From UMGS172 sp045587185 (GTDB taxonomy: Bacteria; Bacillota; Clostridia; Oscillospirales; Acutalibacteraceae), in the NCBI GenBank assembly GCA_045587185.1, contig JAZNBS010000026.1, forward strand, positions 1 to 42,220: a DNA stretch of 42,220 nucleotides, in the 5' to 3' direction. Positions within the stretch are counted from its first letter, which is position 1. Every line of letters begins with the position of its first letter. This document shows, piece after piece, positions 41,842 through 42,220 of this stretch. The notes beneath the pieces are model-generated. The model was not told the origin of the DNA. It saw nothing but the letters and a program-made list of their open reading frames with translations, and ran no database searches. A program made the translations under genes and the position numbers.

Positions 41842-41864
41842 CCCCCGTTTTAAACGGGGGTTTT
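41842..41864 (+). terminator. Terminator of hpf
   Basis: CCCCCG at 41842-41847 and CGGGGG at 41855-41860 form a GC stem, extended by TTT/AAA pairing, followed by TTTT. Confidence 0.82.
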
Positions 41865-41892
41865 ATTAATTATTTAGCAAAGAAGGATAGTT

Positions 41893-42170
41893 ATGCCATA
41901 CAAAATATTTGAATACGATACATATCTTACGCCCTTCGAGGCGGATATTGACCTGAGGGCAGCAAACTATAACAGAAAAAAGAGTGAACTTCTGGGTGAC
42001 GGGTCGTCACTTCTTGATTTTGCAAACGGGCACGAGTATTTTGGATTTCATAAGGTCGGCAAGGGGTGGTATTACCGTGAATGGGCACCCGGTGCAGATG
42101 CAGTTTATATCATGGGTGATATGAACGGATGGGATGCATTCTCTCTACCTCTTAAAAATATCGGAAACGG
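41893..42170 (+). CDS. glgB: 1,4-alpha-glucan branching enzyme, N-terminal part only
   Basis: The first 93 codons match the start of glycogen branching enzyme: an N-terminal helix region, then H-E-Y-F-G-F-H, Y-Y-R-E-W-A-P-G-A and M-G-D-M-N-G-W-D, the CBM48 domain preceding the amylase barrel. From 42171 the reading is adapter sequence, so the apparent stop at 42211 is false and the gene is simply cut by the contig end. AAGAAGGA precedes the ATG. Confidence 0.85.
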
Positions 42171-42212
42171 AAGTCGGATCGTAGCCACGTCGTCCTGTGA
42201 GCCAAGGAGCTG
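42171..42212 (+). other. Sequencing adapter contamination (MGI/BGISEQ type)
   Basis: The 42 bases begin AAGTCGGATCGTAGCCA and contain CTGTGAGCCAAGGAG, matching the MGI/BGISEQ reverse-read adapter as I remember it except for three T-to-C differences. Eight further bases of unknown origin follow. This is not part of the genome. Confidence 0.88.
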
Positions 42213-42220
42213 AAAATGAA

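Noticed and set aside
42171..42213. Novel C-terminus of a short glgB variant
   Set aside because: The bases match a sequencing adapter, so the residues after position 93 are not biological.

Overview
The window looks like one contig from a strictly anaerobic, spore-forming, low-to-mid GC Clostridia bacterium, probably of the Oscillospirales/Ruminococcaceae kind. The evidence is an oxygen-sensitive class III ribonucleotide reductase (nrdD, nrdG), the sporulation protein SpoIIR, the clostridial order dnaG-rpoD-TSCPD-DUF1858-trmK-rqcH, purine-rich ribosome binding sites with frequent TTG/GTG starts, and many small orphan proteins. The last 50 bases are not genomic: 42171-42212 closely match an MGI/BGISEQ sequencing adapter as I recall it, so this is a contig end.

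Region 1 (1-14.8 kb) is a surface polysaccharide locus, all on the plus strand. It holds a soluble S26/SipW-like peptidase, two DegT-type sugar aminotransferases, a PglC/WcaJ-type initiating sugar transferase, a GT2 glycosyltransferase, a Wzx-type flippase, an ATP-grasp ligase and a CapE-CapF-CapG set predicted to make UDP-N-acetyl-L-fucosamine. Two PF14907-type nucleotidyltransferase-like proteins are interleaved with the Cap genes. The locus is scarred: the sugar transferase has an in-frame stop at codon 5 of its best start, and 2.64-4.03 kb holds three truncated genes (an ATP-grasp tail, an ATP-grasp head and a flippase lacking its N-terminal third).

Region 2 (14.9-24.7 kb) mixes metabolism and transport. 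It contains a YitT-type membrane protein, nrdD behind NrdR-like boxes, a LysR regulator divergent from a TRAP-type large permease with a 97-residue membrane partner, nrdG, an orphan protein, an ECF transporter S component and a CPA2-type cation/proton antiporter.

Region 3 (24.8-37.6 kb) is conserved core. It has a PHP-domain phosphatase, an Lrp regulator overlapping an aminotransferase, ispE, spoIIR, rpmE, a YigZ-family protein, dnaG, rpoD, a TSCPD protein, an orphan, a DUF1858 protein, trmK, rqcH, a sugar isomerase-like protein and a DUF6514-like small protein whose promoter is flanked by two matched inverted repeats.

Region 4 (37.8-42.2 kb) begins with an unusual array of hairpins joined by AGTGATATT and its complement, next to tRNA-Ser(GGA). 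It continues with a Rossmann-like fragment, a Cof-type HAD phosphatase, a DivIVA-domain protein, tRNA-Arg(CCG) almost joined to an archaeal-type phosphoglycerate mutase gene, hpf and the first 93 codons of glgB. Leucine codon choice changes visibly around the hairpin array, so either local variation or a chimeric contig join should be considered.

I do not see a defence system, phage, CRISPR array or complete insertion sequence. The most promising lead for something undescribed is the S26-like peptidase plus paired nucleotidyltransferase-like proteins inside the polysaccharide locus. The regulatory structures at spoIIR and at the DUF6514 gene come next.
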